Shown piece by piece: positions 34,896 to 46,457 of a DNA stretch of 64,000 nucleotides. The notes under the pieces were generated by a model. It was not told the origin of the DNA. It did no database searches and worked only from the letters and a program-made list of their open reading frames with translations. The position numbers and the translations under genes are program-made. Numbering within the stretch: the first letter of the stretch is position 1; each line of letters starts with the position of its first letter. The DNA is from Onchidella celtica (taxonomy: Eukaryota > Mollusca > Gastropoda > Systellommatophora > Onchidiidae), in NCBI GenBank assembly GCA_963931925.1, contig OZ007579.1, forward strand, positions 25,513,769 to 25,577,768, in the 5' to 3' direction.

Positions 34896-37800
34896 CAGGT
34901 CAGGTCAGAAAAATCTGCTACTGGTAACATGTAATCCAGTACAACCTGTTTCATGAACTGGTACGCTAGCATGGTATCAGTGGGCGTGCACCTGTCGGTG
35001 CAAACGGCCAGGGCGGAGGAGGTTTCATCTAACCCAACGGCCACATGCTAGGGCACAATGTGACCCTCAGTACTTGAGTCCTTCATATTGGCCTCCGGTA
35101 GCGGTGTGGTCATAGGCTTGTTTGCCTAAATCACAGACGAAGAATTGAGCAAACTTCCCGGACGCAGCTTCGAAGCTGGCGGCAGCAGGCCAGTGGTTGA
35201 TTGATAGGGCAGATGGCAATATACCGTCACTCTGGCCTGGATATCGTGACACAGAGCATCCACCAGTATTGGTGTTCTTTGGTTTGGGTCTTTCACCCTA
35301 GTCAGTTGGGACTGCGAGGCTGTGGAGTTGCCTACAGGCAGCCGGTCAGGCAATATGACTGTCCCTCTGGCATCCTCCTGCACCTGGATACATTTCCAGT
35401 CGTCTTGACCCTGTCTTGCCACTTGGATAAGTTGTGTCCAGGCGAGAGAGTGAGTCTGATGTTTGCGCAGCTCTTTCTCACTAAAAACAAATTCTTTGCG
35501 CCAGTCTTAACACTCACCTCGTCTTCTTTCATCTTTGTCTCGTCTTCTTTCCTCTCAAAATTCCAACGGCGATGGGAGAGTGCGGTGGCAGCAGGTTTGG
35601 ATAGACTGGAAGCTGTTAGCACAGACCTACACGTTGGTGGCTGTGGGCTATGGTCGCTTCATCGTCGATTGAAGTGGAGGCGTGGGGAGGCAGCACCCAC
35701 AGTAGCTGAGCAGCCTTATTTAAGGATAGCACTGCTCACCTCAACTGAGGAAGGGGCTAGAAAAGGTGCCCTAAAGAAAGCCCACTTCACATCACCCTGA
35801 CTGGTATACCGCGACCAGTGGGGATCCCTTTTTGCGGTCGAAACAAAAAGAAATTCAGCTTACTCAGGCTAGGAGCCTGGAATATACGCACACTACAGGA
35901 CAACTCAAACAACCCGGAAAGACGCACTGCACTTATTGCCATTGAGCTCAGCAGGTACAACCTGGCCATAGTGGCACTCAGTGAGACCAGACTCCCTGAT
36001 AGTGGCCAACTCAAAGAGCTCAGTGGTGGATACACCTTCTTCTGGAAAGGCAAGGGTGCAGTCGAACCGAGACAGCATGGTGTTGGGTTTGCAATTAAAA
36101 ATGACCTTGTCAGAAACTTGCAGTCCATGCCAATTGAAATAAATGACAGGCTAATGACACTCAGGATCCCAGTGGGGAAAAGCCAGTCAGCCACCCTCAT
36201 TAGCGCATATGCGCCCACCATGACAAACCCAGATGAAGCCAAAGACAAGTTCTATTCTGATCTAGAATCTGTCATATGCTCTGTCCCGGCAGCTGATAAG
36301 CTGATTCTCTTGGGGGACTTCAATGCTAGGGTTGGCTCCGAAATCTCAGCGTGGCCAAATGTTTTGGGCCCTCATGGAGTTGGTTCATGCAATAACAATG
36401 GGTTGCGCTTACTTACTTTGTGCGCTGAATTTGGCCTGTTCATTACCAACACAAATTTTAGTCTCCCCGTGAGAAACAGAACGTCATGGATGCATCCCCG
36501 CTCAAAGCATTGGCATCTCATAGACTATGTCATTGTGAGGAAGACTGACAGAAAGGATGTCCTTGTAACAAAGGCGATGTGTGGTGCCGAGTGTGGAACT
36601 GACCACAGACTCATTGTTTGCAAGCTCAGACTAACATTGAGGCGCAATAGACGCCCTCAAGGGAAAGCGCCACCTAAACGCCTAAATGTTTCAAAACTCT
36701 GCTCAGCTGAGAAACAGAGCGAGCTCTCATCAGAACTCTCCTCAAAATTGGATTGCGTGACTTTTGACCCTGAGAACATTGAACAGAGCTGGACTGACCT
36801 AAATACGACTGTACACTCTTGCGCCAGCAGCACAGTTGGTTTTCCTGTCCGCAAGCACCAGGACTGGTTCAATGATAATGATAATGAAATCAAAGTGCTC
36901 ATCAAAGAAAAAAATAGTCTCATCCAAGCTCACTGCAGTGACCCCTCTTCCACAGCAAAAGCTGATGCACTGCGTGCATGTAAGGGTGTACTCCAGAAGA
37001 AGCTGAGGAAAATGAAAAATGACTGGCTTGAAGAGCGAGTAAGAGAAACTCAGAAATATGCCGACACAAACAACACTAGAAAGTTCTTTGAGAGCCTCCG
37101 AGCTGTGTTTGGACCATCGCGCTCGGGCACTACGCCACTTCTTGCGTCAGATGGTTCAACACGCATTGTTGAATTGAATGCCATAATTCAGCGTTGGGCA
37201 GAACATTTCGGAGGTGTGCTAAATCGGCCATCAAATATAAATACTGAGTCCATTGACCGCCTCCCTCAGACTCCTATTAATGCAGCTCTTGCCAAGCCAT
37301 TCACAGCAAATGAGACCCGAACTGCCACAAATCAGATGTCCTTTAACAAATCACCAGGCGTGGATTCAATTCCTGCTGAGGTGTATGCCTTCGGTGGAGA
37401 AAAGCTTATTGAAAGGTTGACCGAGTTGTTCAATCATATGTTGAAAGCAGGGAAGCTGCCACAGGACTTCAAAGATGCTTCAATCATCCATCTGTACAAA
37501 AACAAAGGGGACAGCCAAGTCTGTGACACCCATCGGGGAATCTCTCTACTTTCAATTGCTGGCAAAATATTGGCAAGAATGCTTCTGAATCGCCTTCTTG
37601 ATCACCTCTCGTCAAATGACTTGCTTCCCGAGAGCCAATGTGGCTTTCGTAAAGAGAGGGGAACGGCGGATATGATTTTTGCTGCCAGACAGATTCAGGA
37701 AAAATGCATGGAACAAAATAAAGCGCTGTATATCACATTTGTTGACCTCACAAAAGCATTTGACACAGTGTGTCGTGAAGGCCTCTGGAAAATCTTGGCG

Positions 37801-39194
37801 AAGTTTGGGTGTCCACCCGAATTCATCACAATAGTGCGCCAGTTTCATGATGGCATGCAAGCTGCAGTCAAAAGCAACGGCAGTGTTTCAGAGCCCTTTG
37901 CTGTCACAAATGGGGTAAAACAGGGTTGTGTCTTAGCCCCAACTCTGTTCAGCATCATGTTCTCTGCAATGCTACAAGAAGCCTTTAGCTCTCCTCCTCA
38001 AGGGGTAAGCATCAAGTACCGAACTGATGGCAGTCTATTCAACCTCAGGAGACTTCAGGCAAAAACCAAAACCAAAAGTACTCAAGTCTGTGACCTACTA
38101 TTTGCTGATGATTGTGCACTTCTGGCACACGATGAGGATAGCATGCAAAACTGTGTTGATAAGTTCTCTAGTGCCTGTGACAACTTTGGCCTCACAATAA
38201 GCACAAAGAAGACGGAAGTGCTCCATCAGCCTACTCCAGACGACAAGTATCCTGTGAGCCCAAATATCAAAGTCCATGACAGTCTTCTGAAGGTGTCGGA
38301 GAACTTCACCTATCTTGGCAGTACACTGTCTTCCGCGGCTCGTGTTGATACTGAAATTCTCTCAAGAATCAGCAAAGCCAGCTCTGCATTTGGCAGGCTT
38401 CGAAAGAGAGTATGGGATGTCGCCGGCATTCGCACAGACACTAAGCTGAAAGTGTACAATGCTGTGGTCCTTCCCACCCTACTCTATGGGGCTGAAACCT
38501 GGACAGTGTACCAATCGCATGCCAGAAAGCTAAATCACTTTCATCTGGCCTGCCTTAGAAAGATCCTAAGGATCAAATGGCAGGATAAAATTCCAGACAC
38601 TGAGGTCCTCAATCGTGCCAAGGAATTGAGCATTTTCTGCCACCTGAAAAAAATTCAGCTACGTTGGGCAGGACATGTTGTCAGAATGCCCGACTCCAGA
38701 CTCCCTAAGCAAATCTTCTTCTCTGGGCTCTCCAATGGAACGAGGAATGTTGGGGCCCCAAAGAGACGTTACAAAGACACTCTCAAGCAATCACTGAAGG
38801 CCTTTGCCATTGATGTGAGTGAGTGGGAAAAGCTCTCGCTTGATCGTGCAAATTGGAGGGCGGCCCTTACCAGAGGCAGCAAAGCATGCGGAGAAGCTGA
38901 CAGAGTCCAGCAGGCTATCAAAAAAAGAGAACGGCGCAAGAAGAGGCCCAGTGGTACTGAACCAACGGAGCACTCTTGTCATTTATGCGGAAGGGTCTGC
39001 AGGGCAAAAATAGGACTTATCAGTCACATGAGAAGCCATAAGTCATGAAAGAACAGTCTTTCCATTCTGTCCTCTGTGTCCTTTAGTTCTCTTTATTGTC
39101 CATGTGTTGAAATTCTCAACAATTTCTGTTCTTTATTCCTCTGGTGTTGTTAAGGTCATCATCATACCTGATGGACGAACTATTATTATTATTA
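34896..39194 (+). mobile_element. Full-length LINE (copy 2), nested in an inverted-repeat element
   Basis: This 4.3-kb LINE is flanked by the 15-base direct repeat TTAGTTCCTGTTTGT at 34881-34895 and 39195-39209. It ends in an (ATT)n tail, as expected for target-primed reverse transcription. A GC-rich 5' region of about 0.9 kb precedes one long open frame. It is the same family as the copy at 7621-11576: the 5' ends and the protein order match. The target is itself a terminal-inverted-repeat element, whose two halves lie at 34875-34895 and 39195-39437. Because T residues are shared with the tail, the exact 3' border is uncertain by a few bases. Confidence 0.92.
35818..39048 (+). CDS. LINE ORF: AP endonuclease / reverse transcriptase with C-terminal zinc finger
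   Basis: The frame encodes 1076 residues if read from the GTG at 35818. The endonuclease covers roughly residues 15-250 (LGAWNIRT with its Asn, SETRLPD with its Glu, GDFNARVG, CGTDHRLIV). The reverse transcriptase covers about 500-800 (YKNKGD near 560, FVDLTKAFDTV near 641, GVKQGCVLAPTLF, FADD at 762-765). A C2H2-like finger (CHLCGR...SHMRSH) sits at 1054-1074. The frame is intact. It is open upstream to a TAG at 35758 without any ATG, and the first in-frame ATG lies about 100 codons in, past two catalytic endonuclease residues. The start given here is therefore only a placeholder for a probable non-AUG start. Confidence 0.93.
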   Translation: MGIPFCGRNKKKFSLLRLGAWNIRTLQDNSNNPERRTALIAIELSRYNLAIVALSETRLPDSGQLKELSGGYTFFWKGKGAVEPRQHGVGFAIKNDLVRNLQSMPIEINDRLMTLRIPVGKSQSATLISAYAPTMTNPDEAKDKFYSDLESVICSVPAADKLILLGDFNARVGSEISAWPNVLGPHGVGSCNNNGLRLLTLCAEFGLFITNTNFSLPVRNRTSWMHPRSKHWHLIDYVIVRKTDRKDVLVTKAMCGAECGTDHRLIVCKLRLTLRRNRRPQGKAPPKRLNVSKLCSAEKQSELSSELSSKLDCVTFDPENIEQSWTDLNTTVHSCASSTVGFPVRKHQDWFNDNDNEIKVLIKEKNSLIQAHCSDPSSTAKADALRACKGVLQKKLRKMKNDWLEERVRETQKYADTNNTRKFFESLRAVFGPSRSGTTPLLASDGSTRIVELNAIIQRWAEHFGGVLNRPSNINTESIDRLPQTPINAALAKPFTANETRTATNQMSFNKSPGVDSIPAEVYAFGGEKLIERLTELFNHMLKAGKLPQDFKDASIIHLYKNKGDSQVCDTHRGISLLSIAGKILARMLLNRLLDHLSSNDLLPESQCGFRKERGTADMIFAARQIQEKCMEQNKALYITFVDLTKAFDTVCREGLWKILAKFGCPPEFITIVRQFHDGMQAAVKSNGSVSEPFAVTNGVKQGCVLAPTLFSIMFSAMLQEAFSSPPQGVSIKYRTDGSLFNLRRLQAKTKTKSTQVCDLLFADDCALLAHDEDSMQNCVDKFSSACDNFGLTISTKKTEVLHQPTPDDKYPVSPNIKVHDSLLKVSENFTYLGSTLSSAARVDTEILSRISKASSAFGRLRKRVWDVAGIRTDTKLKVYNAVVLPTLLYGAETWTVYQSHARKLNHFHLACLRKILRIKWQDKIPDTEVLNRAKELSIFCHLKKIQLRWAGHVVRMPDSRLPKQIFFSGLSNGTRNVGAPKRRYKDTLKQSLKAFAIDVSEWEKLSLDRANWRAALTRGSKACGEADRVQQAIKKRERRKKRPSGTEPTEHSCHLCGRVCRAKIGLISHMRSHKS

Positions 39195-39831
39195 TTAGTT
39201 CCTGTTTGTTACAACTCTAATTTTTGCACAACTAAGGAATTCGACGTATAACATTTGCGGTTTTACTAGTATCATTATACGGAATTAGAACAAATCGGAA
39301 CTGTGAGACAGTTTGATAAGTGCTACAACGAATTTTGAACAAAACGTCAAAGTGTCTGGTTGTTACACCCTCTCTACATATTAAAGATTTCCAGTTTTTC
39401 AGAACACGGAGATAGAGCAAACAAGATCTGAGGTAGCAATGTATAAAACTGATTTACCACTGTATTTTTACGTTAAGATGGTCGTTTTTAAATCTATACG
39501 AGAAGTTGAAACATGAAATTTAAGAAAAGACCAGTAGACTGTTTTCATGCCTTGTGATATTATTTTGTGAATATAAACCTCAACTTCATGGCCCTACCAT
39601 ACTACCACAAGTACCGCACAAGGAGCTGCATCAACGCTGAGAACGATCCATGCCTTTTCGATTCGCAAGAGCTGGGTGGCCGGGTCGTTGATATTTTTTT
39701 AACATTGTTTAGTTGTACTATAGTTTTCATTGCTCGAGGAATATATTTTGGGACCGAAGGCTTGCGTTTGTCCTCTTTTTCATGGGCATATTCACTGTGT
39801 GTGACCGTTTGTGTATGCGAGTGAGTGTGTG

Positions 39832-39863
39832 AGTAAGTGAGAGAGAGAGAGAGGGGGGGGGGG
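39832..39863. repeat. (GA)n and poly-G simple repeat
   Basis: AGTGAGAGAGAGAG and then a G run. Confidence 0.9.
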
Positions 39864-39998
39864 ATTGTTATAAGGTTTCTTTACATGTTTGTTTCTAGTG
39901 AGACTTTTTTTTTTTTGCCGCAATTTAAAATCCCCACTGCAGTCATCATTCCTCGCAGTAGATTTCAACAGTCATTGAATCATCACCTCTGTCCTTTA

Positions 39999-40044
39999 GA
40001 TTGGCTTCCTGATACATGCATTCTTCCACAGATCTGTCAGCAGC
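39999..40044 (+). other. Likely 5' untranslated segment of the membrane-protein gene
   Basis: A pyrimidine-rich acceptor (CTCTGTCCTTTAG) ends at 39999, 45 bases before the signal-peptide ATG. This suggests an upstream noncoding exon. I could not place that exon. Confidence 0.35.
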
Positions 40045-43000
40045 ATGAAAACAACCACCTGTCTCGTTTTGCTACTCTTATGCTTCATAGAGTACGGGTT
40101 TACAAAGCCATGTCGGCATGGTAAGTACTGTAATTTGCTACATAATACGACCTCAGCTCTTGTTTGTTCTATCTCCACTTTCTGAAAAACTGGAGATCTT
40201 TTAGTATGTAGAGGAGGTATAACAAATACACACTTTTGACACTTATTTAAAATGCGTTGCCGCACTTATCAAGCCATTTCACAGTTCCGATTTATTATAA
40301 CTCCTTATCATAATAGTAAAGATCTGGAAACGTTTAACGCTAAATTTCTCGATTGTTTGGAAAGTGGAGTTTAGGTTGCTATGTAATTGTATCCAATCCG
40401 ACGTAGACTTAACAGTATCTACAGGGTTTCCGTAGTGTCGGTAGGATTATCACCATGAATCCGTCCCTTGGGTTCCTACATCAAAATAACGGCGGCGTGA
40501 TATCGTAGTCATTCTGTAGGCCTACGTAGGAAAAATGTCATTGTTATGAACAAACTTGAGGTCAATGCTGCACATTGCATTGAAGTAGGGCTACTGGCTT
40601 GGCGTGTATGACCTGTATTCCTTTCTACAAAGTAATATTTACCATGACCATTCAAATCACCATCCTCAGTGAAAACGCCGTGTTATCATGCGAACGGCAA
40701 CAGGGACGGCGACGGACGCGTCAAAAATCCATCAAGAAGTAAAAAGAGAGTGTTTCCGTATGTAATACACGTGGAAACACTTTCTTTCCACTACTTGATG
40801 GAATTTTGCCGCTTCTGTTTCTGTGCACATAAAAACACACCCATAATGCATTGTCTCATAGTCCTGGAGAAAATAGTCCATTTGCTAAGTTAAAATTCAT
40901 CGCTAATTCTAATGCCTCTGATATCAGTAGTGCCCCGCTGTCCAGGGGTAACAAATCTGTTAAGATTCGCCACTAACATCTCTGTGGTCAGTCGTGCCCG
41001 TCTGTCATATTATTGGAAGGCAACATTTTTGAAAGATGCAAATGCAAATTTAAATTATCTGTTCATAAAACGTTAACGACCCCCTCCCATTATATTGTGT
41101 TTTGGTGGTGGTGTTTTTTCACCCTCACACATTCATACACGCTCACATACTATAATTATATCCACACCGAACCGTACGTGAGCTGGATCCAACTTTGAAT
41201 ATAATTACATGCATGCGTATTTCTCAGACCATGACAGACGCCGTCGCCATGGTGATGATCACGAAAGCAAAAACTGGGATCACGATTGCAGCAGAGACAA
41301 CGACGGAGATGATGATGACGACGACGATGATGGTGATGGCGGGATTAGCTCTGGTGCTATGATCGGCATCATAACTGGCTGTGTTGTGTTGATCGTCCTC
41401 CTGGTTGTTTTCATCATCATTGCCAGGCGCTGCTATGGGATGGGCAAAAACAAGACCAGAGGAGTGGCCAGGAGCATGCCCAATATCTACGCAGTTCCAT
41501 TCTCTTCCATGCCTGCCAGGTAAGCAATGCTGATGAAAATTCTGATAGAGAATGTTATAAGATCATTTTTGCCTTTTCGAGAAATTGAGGATTGAAAGTA
41601 GGTCGGCAAAAGGGCCAAAACGCATTATAACAATGCATCATAAAGACATCTTGAAATTTGTTTAACCAATTGGTATGACACATGCATAATAAAAGTAGGA
41701 GTGAGAGAACCACTCTCATGACAGTCTCAAAAATTGACAAAATGTCGCATAAACATCATGGTAAATATCACTCAAGATATGTACTGTGTGTGTGGGGGGG
41801 GGGGGGTGTCACATGTTCAATGACACTGAAAGCATAACTCTGGTCCAAGGACTACAATATGAATATAGTAGTCCTTGCTCTGGTCCTATCGTGAAATCGC
41901 ACAAGTTGCAAAGGACCTAATTTTGCAGGAGAGGAGGAAAACTTATAACACGAACACATGTAGGCCTACAATAAAATTGTTTCACACATTTTCAGTTACG
42001 AATACAATGTACATTGTATTTGATATGGTTGTTGTTACTTGTACGTACTCACAACAAGCGTTTTGCACTAGGGGCACGTACGTATACATATCCCTAATCC
42101 CGTCCTTATCCTCAATCCTAAACCTTATCGAATCCCTAACCCTGCCCCTTACCCTTAAAACTTGAAAGAATAATTATTAAATAAGGCTGTTGTTAGGAGT
42201 ATTTCGGGAGGAGCTCTCTAGCTCTGGAGTCACAAAAGTCTTTAAAATACGTACCCCTAGCGCTAAAAAACAAAAAAACTGGGGGGGGGGGAGGGGGGAG
42301 ACATAGGCCTACGTACTTGTAACAACATTCATGAAATAGGTCCATTAGATATAAAGGTACTTCAGCTTGCAAGCACGTTCATGTAGGCCTAAGTCTATCT
42401 AATAGATTGCGGTGGGGTCCGGCTGTAGGTTTGTTTATCGGGTAAAGCTCAGATTTCTTGTTCAAAATCGTCCTAACTTTGAGCCCGATGATCAAGATTG
42501 TTGTTATCTGCACGTACATACCCCAAGTATTTTGCCCTAGGGGCAAGTATTTTAAAGCCTTTTGTGACTTCAGAACTAGAGAGCTCATCCCGAAATACTC
42601 CTAACAACAGTCTTTATGAATTACCCTTGCAGATTTTCTTTTTGCTCCTGGTTTTAGTTGAAGGGGTACCGGGCAGAGTTTCGGATTAGATCAGATGTAG
42701 GGTTGAGGATAAAGGACGGGGTTAGAGATAGGTACGTGTACTTGCCACTAATGCAAAACGCTTAGGGTACATACGTAAAGTAACAGGGAGAAATAAGCTT
42801 ACGGCATACGCCAAACTTGAACCAATTCGTGTTTAGGTCTTTATTTCAGGAGGCTCGCTACACTTCGCATTTACACCTCATTTTAACCAATTCCAGTGTG
42901 CAAGCATGTTTTATTAAATTTTCAAATGTGTTGCTCTACTGCACACAAAGCCGTGTAGCATTCAATGGTTTGCACACCGAAAGCTAAACAAATTAACGAT

Positions 43001-46000
43001 ATCTCAAATTGCTTCTCAAGCTCTGAGTTGAGAATCAAACCACTGTAGTAGCAAAGAAAAAAACAACAACACAAAACAAAACAAAAAACGCCAAAGGCCC
43101 AATGTGGCCATTGACGTGCCGATGTGCCTTTAAACCCAAACTTAAATTGCCTTTCCAAGAATATGGTTAACATAACAATGTGGGTGGATCTGACAAAACC
43201 AGGCCAAAGGTGAAATTTTGATACCTGTTCAAAATAGAATGTTTCTAAGACGATTTAAAGCAAAATGTTTTAACTGCATGCAGAAAAATGGCTAATCTTT
43301 CACATTACCCGGTACATGTACAGTATACACATCTCAATTTCCATAGAAAAAATGTTTCTCCCCCTGCGGATGGGTGGGGGGGTGCTGTCTCAGGAATTTG
43401 GTCTTTCACCTGAAGCCGGATTTCGTCAGATCCAGTCACATGTTTGTATAAGAAACTCATGAAAAGTTAGATGCATCTTACTTTATGTTCATTATATGAT
43501 GCTTGTGCGAAGAAATTCATGTCCATCTTAAATGACAGCCACCATCCCCCGTTTCATCAAATTTCTAGATAATCCAAGAGCAACAGAACAATACACATGA
43601 AAACAAACAGGGAAAGATACAGAAGATCGTTTTTGCCTTCGACAATTCACCTCAGCAAAGCCATTTTAACCTTATGTGTGCCACATTTCATAAAGGTTCT
43701 TTACCATGTCACTTCATGTATGTCTGTTATTGACTTATTGAGTTTGTTTATATAACGACACGTAAGATATATGCACCACTTGTCTGATGTTAAACACTCT
43801 GTGAAAAATAATTTCTCTTATGGGATAATAAAGTGATTCTTATATTATCTTATCTCATAATAATATTATGACAGACATCAGAAAGACGCACTGGACATTG
43901 CTGCAAGTTCCCTTTTCTCTTGTGTGGTACAGTAATGTATCTCAAATTAATCCTTGTCTTACACTTTACAGTAATCTAAGCGCACCAACTCCACAAGCCA
44001 CGCCCCCGAGACAGTTTGAGAGCAACCAGTGGACCATACCGTACCCGCCCCCTTACCCTGGTCATGAGCTAGACGGCGGGTCTAGGTAGGTATAATGTAC
44101 GCTCTACAATAATGGCATGTCAGACTTATGCCAAAAGACAACTGACGGTTCATTGCATTCCTGAGCATGGGGGCTATCAGATAATATTACAAAAAAAGGA
44201 AATTCGCCGATAGCAAAATGGAATAATCCAATGCAATAATGACATAAATCACGAAATGACGGGAAAAAGAACGTTTTTTTTCTTAATACGGTATCTCAGA
44301 AGTGTCAAAAATGTCTCATGCCATTAGCGCAGTGCAGTGACGCTATAATACATGTACACTACATTTAATAATACATAGCAAGTCATTGATAAAACCCGAT
44401 TCGAGGTAAAACTATCGAGACGTGTGGCCGCCATCTTGTTTTTTTCTTCTTGTTTCTTGCCTCGACCATAATTTTTCATGTATTTATTAGTTTTTGTATT
44501 TATTTTCTCAGTGCATGCTATTCTTTCTAATCAAATAATGGATGCAGAAGCTCGGAATACCTAAATTACACCCGCCCTACCCCTACCCCGACGAGTCTTT
44601 GGGACTAATTTGTCTTTATCCTCAAGTGTCCAGAGTGCCATGTTTGAAACAACACGTTATCTGATATCAGAATGTACTCTTTTTGTAAAATTTCTACGTT
44701 ATTAAAAAAGTAATTTATATTTTGTCGTGTTTTAGTTCCATTTGGGAAATTTACCTTAGTGTCATTGCAGCCCAGTTGCAACTGGAGCAGACAGGTCGTC
44801 GCCAGTTTTTCATGAGAAATATACCTGAAATCTATACTTACTTATAAAATATTTTTGGCTCTTTTGCACGATATTCAGAAGTTTTGGATATGGCATTCTA
44901 TTTTGGGACATTGTGGGATTAAGCACTTGTATTTCTTTCCAAAATGATCGCCCCATGCCCCACTTCGGACTTAAAACTCAAGTCCGTATTTCTGGCGCTC
45001 AGAGCATCAATGACTACCCAAGCCAAAGTACTCCCTCAATTTGATCTTAGATTAGATCAGAGCAAATGCCCTTCCTCAAAATTTTGCATCCACGAAGATA
45101 TTTGTGAGTGGTCCTGGCAAAACAAGGCTTGAGGTGAAAGATTAAAAACCTCTCCAAAAGGGCAACATTTTTCAATGGAAATTGAGACTTCCTTGTAAAA
45201 TGAAAGATTGGCCCTTTTTCTGAATTCTGTTAAAGTCTCTTGCTTGAAATAGTCTTCGAAATGCTCCCAGTTTCGCCATATCCACTCACATTTAGTAGTT
45301 ATGTTTACTGTTTCCTTGTTTATTTTTGTACATGTACCAACAAAATAAGTGGAAGACAAGACAATAAGCTGACCGTTTTTTCCTCTTTAGCGTTGTCTAT
45401 GGAATTTTCAATTACGTAATATTATAAAAACCACAGAAAAACTGTGGGGTCGCAGCAAGGCCATATAATTATATGCAACGTCAAAATTTGGCAAAAATAA
45501 AAAGTATGTAGTTTGCGTTTCTTTGTGTCGTTTGGTTATTATCTCTCACCCGAGACTTTGCTACGTACAACTTTTTATTTTTGCCAAATTTTGACCATGG
45601 AATTACATGCATCTTTTTACATGTAGACATGAACTAATCTTAACGGCCGGATTTTGTAAAAAAGCAATCATTTTCTACATATCAAAAGATCTCCAGGCTT
45701 TCAGAAAATGGAGATACAAGAAACGAAAACTAAAGTCGCCATCTCTTTATATGATTAAAACAGGGCAAACAAAAATCTTTGGACAAAAAAGATAAATTTT
45801 GTCATCATATTCGCAGAGATCCAGCGACCACTGACCTGGCCAGGGGAGTTAAGTTTGAGAAACAAGAACCACCACCTCCTTACCCTGCCCACGAGGTCAA
45901 CAGTCAGATGGAGGTCTCGGCTCCCCCATTAGAGTCAGAAACACCAATGTATGATGGTGAGTACATATCAGATGTGAGTAAATTATTATCATCTGGTATT

Positions 46001-46457
46001 GATTTTCCGTGTGATGTAAATCGTGAATCGCGTGAACAAAAAGAAAGAAAAAGTGATCTGCTCATATTATGTGAATTATTGTAAACAAATGAAGATGAAT
46101 TTGAGTCCGTTTTTGATTTTACTGCACATGGGCATGATAACGGCCACTTTGCACCTGCTTTTAATTACGGTCTATGCGGATACTTTATTTATGTTTGGTA
46201 TTTAGATATTTTCTTTCTGAAAAAAAGCATGGTATTTTGCTGAAATAGGGATGGACATAAAAACCCAAACTTAACAAAACCAAAGCTTTCTTAGAAAGTG
46301 AGTTAAGTACGATGGTCATTTCATTTCACGCAAAGACAAAATACAGCTGCTCAATTATGTAAAATAAGGCCAAATGAGACTGAACCAGTGGCAATTACAT
46401 GTACATCCCACGACAAAAAGTTCTTTTGTTTTGTTCACAGAACCAAGGAAAACGTGA
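40045..46457 (+). CDS. Single-pass membrane protein, Asp-rich ectodomain, cytosolic PPPY motifs (complete, 6 exons)
   Basis: The exons are 40045-40120, 40670-40738, 41228-41519, 43972-44085, 45817-45956 and 46441-46457. All have GT/AG borders and phases that join, giving 235 residues and a stop. Residues 1-20 are a signal peptide (MKTTTCLVLLLLCF). The ectodomain carries Cys 23, 30 and 69, a basic HDRRRRHG patch, and eight consecutive Asp at 76-83. The membrane helix covers about 92-114 and is followed by a basic ARRCYGMGKNK stop-transfer. The cytosolic tail has PPPY at 171-174 and 203-206, the type bound by WW domains of NEDD4-like ligases. The layout recalls CYYR1, shisa and WBP1-like adaptors, but I do not recognise the family. 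The second exon's donor (GTAAAA) is weak. Reading through the fifth donor would instead reach a TAA near 46084. Confidence 0.75.
40147..40380. mobile_element. Family B inverted-repeat element, copy 3
   Basis: TACGACCTCAGCTCTTGTTTG on the left and TTTAGGTTGCT on the right are diverged family B ends. The stretch after the left end matches, inverted, the right half of copy 2. It lies in intron 1 of the membrane-protein gene. Confidence 0.65.
42034..42784. mobile_element. 751-bp foldback element with arms of about 290 bp
   Basis: The left arm (42034 to about 42330) and the right arm (about 42497-42784) are inverted, diverged copies of each other. Markers are GCGTTTTGCACTAGGGGCAC and, inverted, CTAATGCAAAACGCTTAGG, plus a shared AGAGAGCTC block. 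The 160-bp centre and one arm recur at 32.7-33.0 kb. Confidence 0.75.
45480..45595. mobile_element. 116-bp element with perfect 26-base inverted ends, family C
   Basis: The left end GTCAAAATTTGGCAAAAATA and its six following bases are repeated exactly, inverted, at the right end. A flanking block (45424-45465) with the hairpin CCACAG-AAAAA-CTGTGG is shared with the copy at 32.2 kb, so the full element may be larger. Confidence 0.8.
45645..45740. mobile_element. Family B fragment
   Basis: AAAGATCTCCAGGCTTTCAG and then AACTAAAGTCGCC match the right half of family B. No left end was found. Confidence 0.5.

Larger units (their letters stand above)
34875..39437. mobile_element. Family B inverted-repeat element, copy 2, split by LINE copy 2
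   Basis: The left piece (34875-34895) starts GCGACCTTAGTTCCTG. The right piece (39195-39437) ends with the inverted repeat (GATCTGAGGTAGC) and the family's inner block. The LINE lies between them and duplicated TTAGTTCCTGTTTGT. AATGTATA stands near the left end (34862-34869) and at the right end (39438-39445) and may be the older target duplication. Confidence 0.75.

Noticed and set aside
39588-39690. Cys-containing frame upstream of the membrane-protein gene, first taken as its opening exon
   Set aside because: A signal-peptide ATG with a strong donor at 40045-40120 gives a complete gene without it, and its own splice sites are weak.
42110-42165. CCCTAACC-like runs suggesting interstitial telomere repeats
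   Set aside because: The units are irregular and part of the foldback arm. They are not TTAGGG-type arrays.
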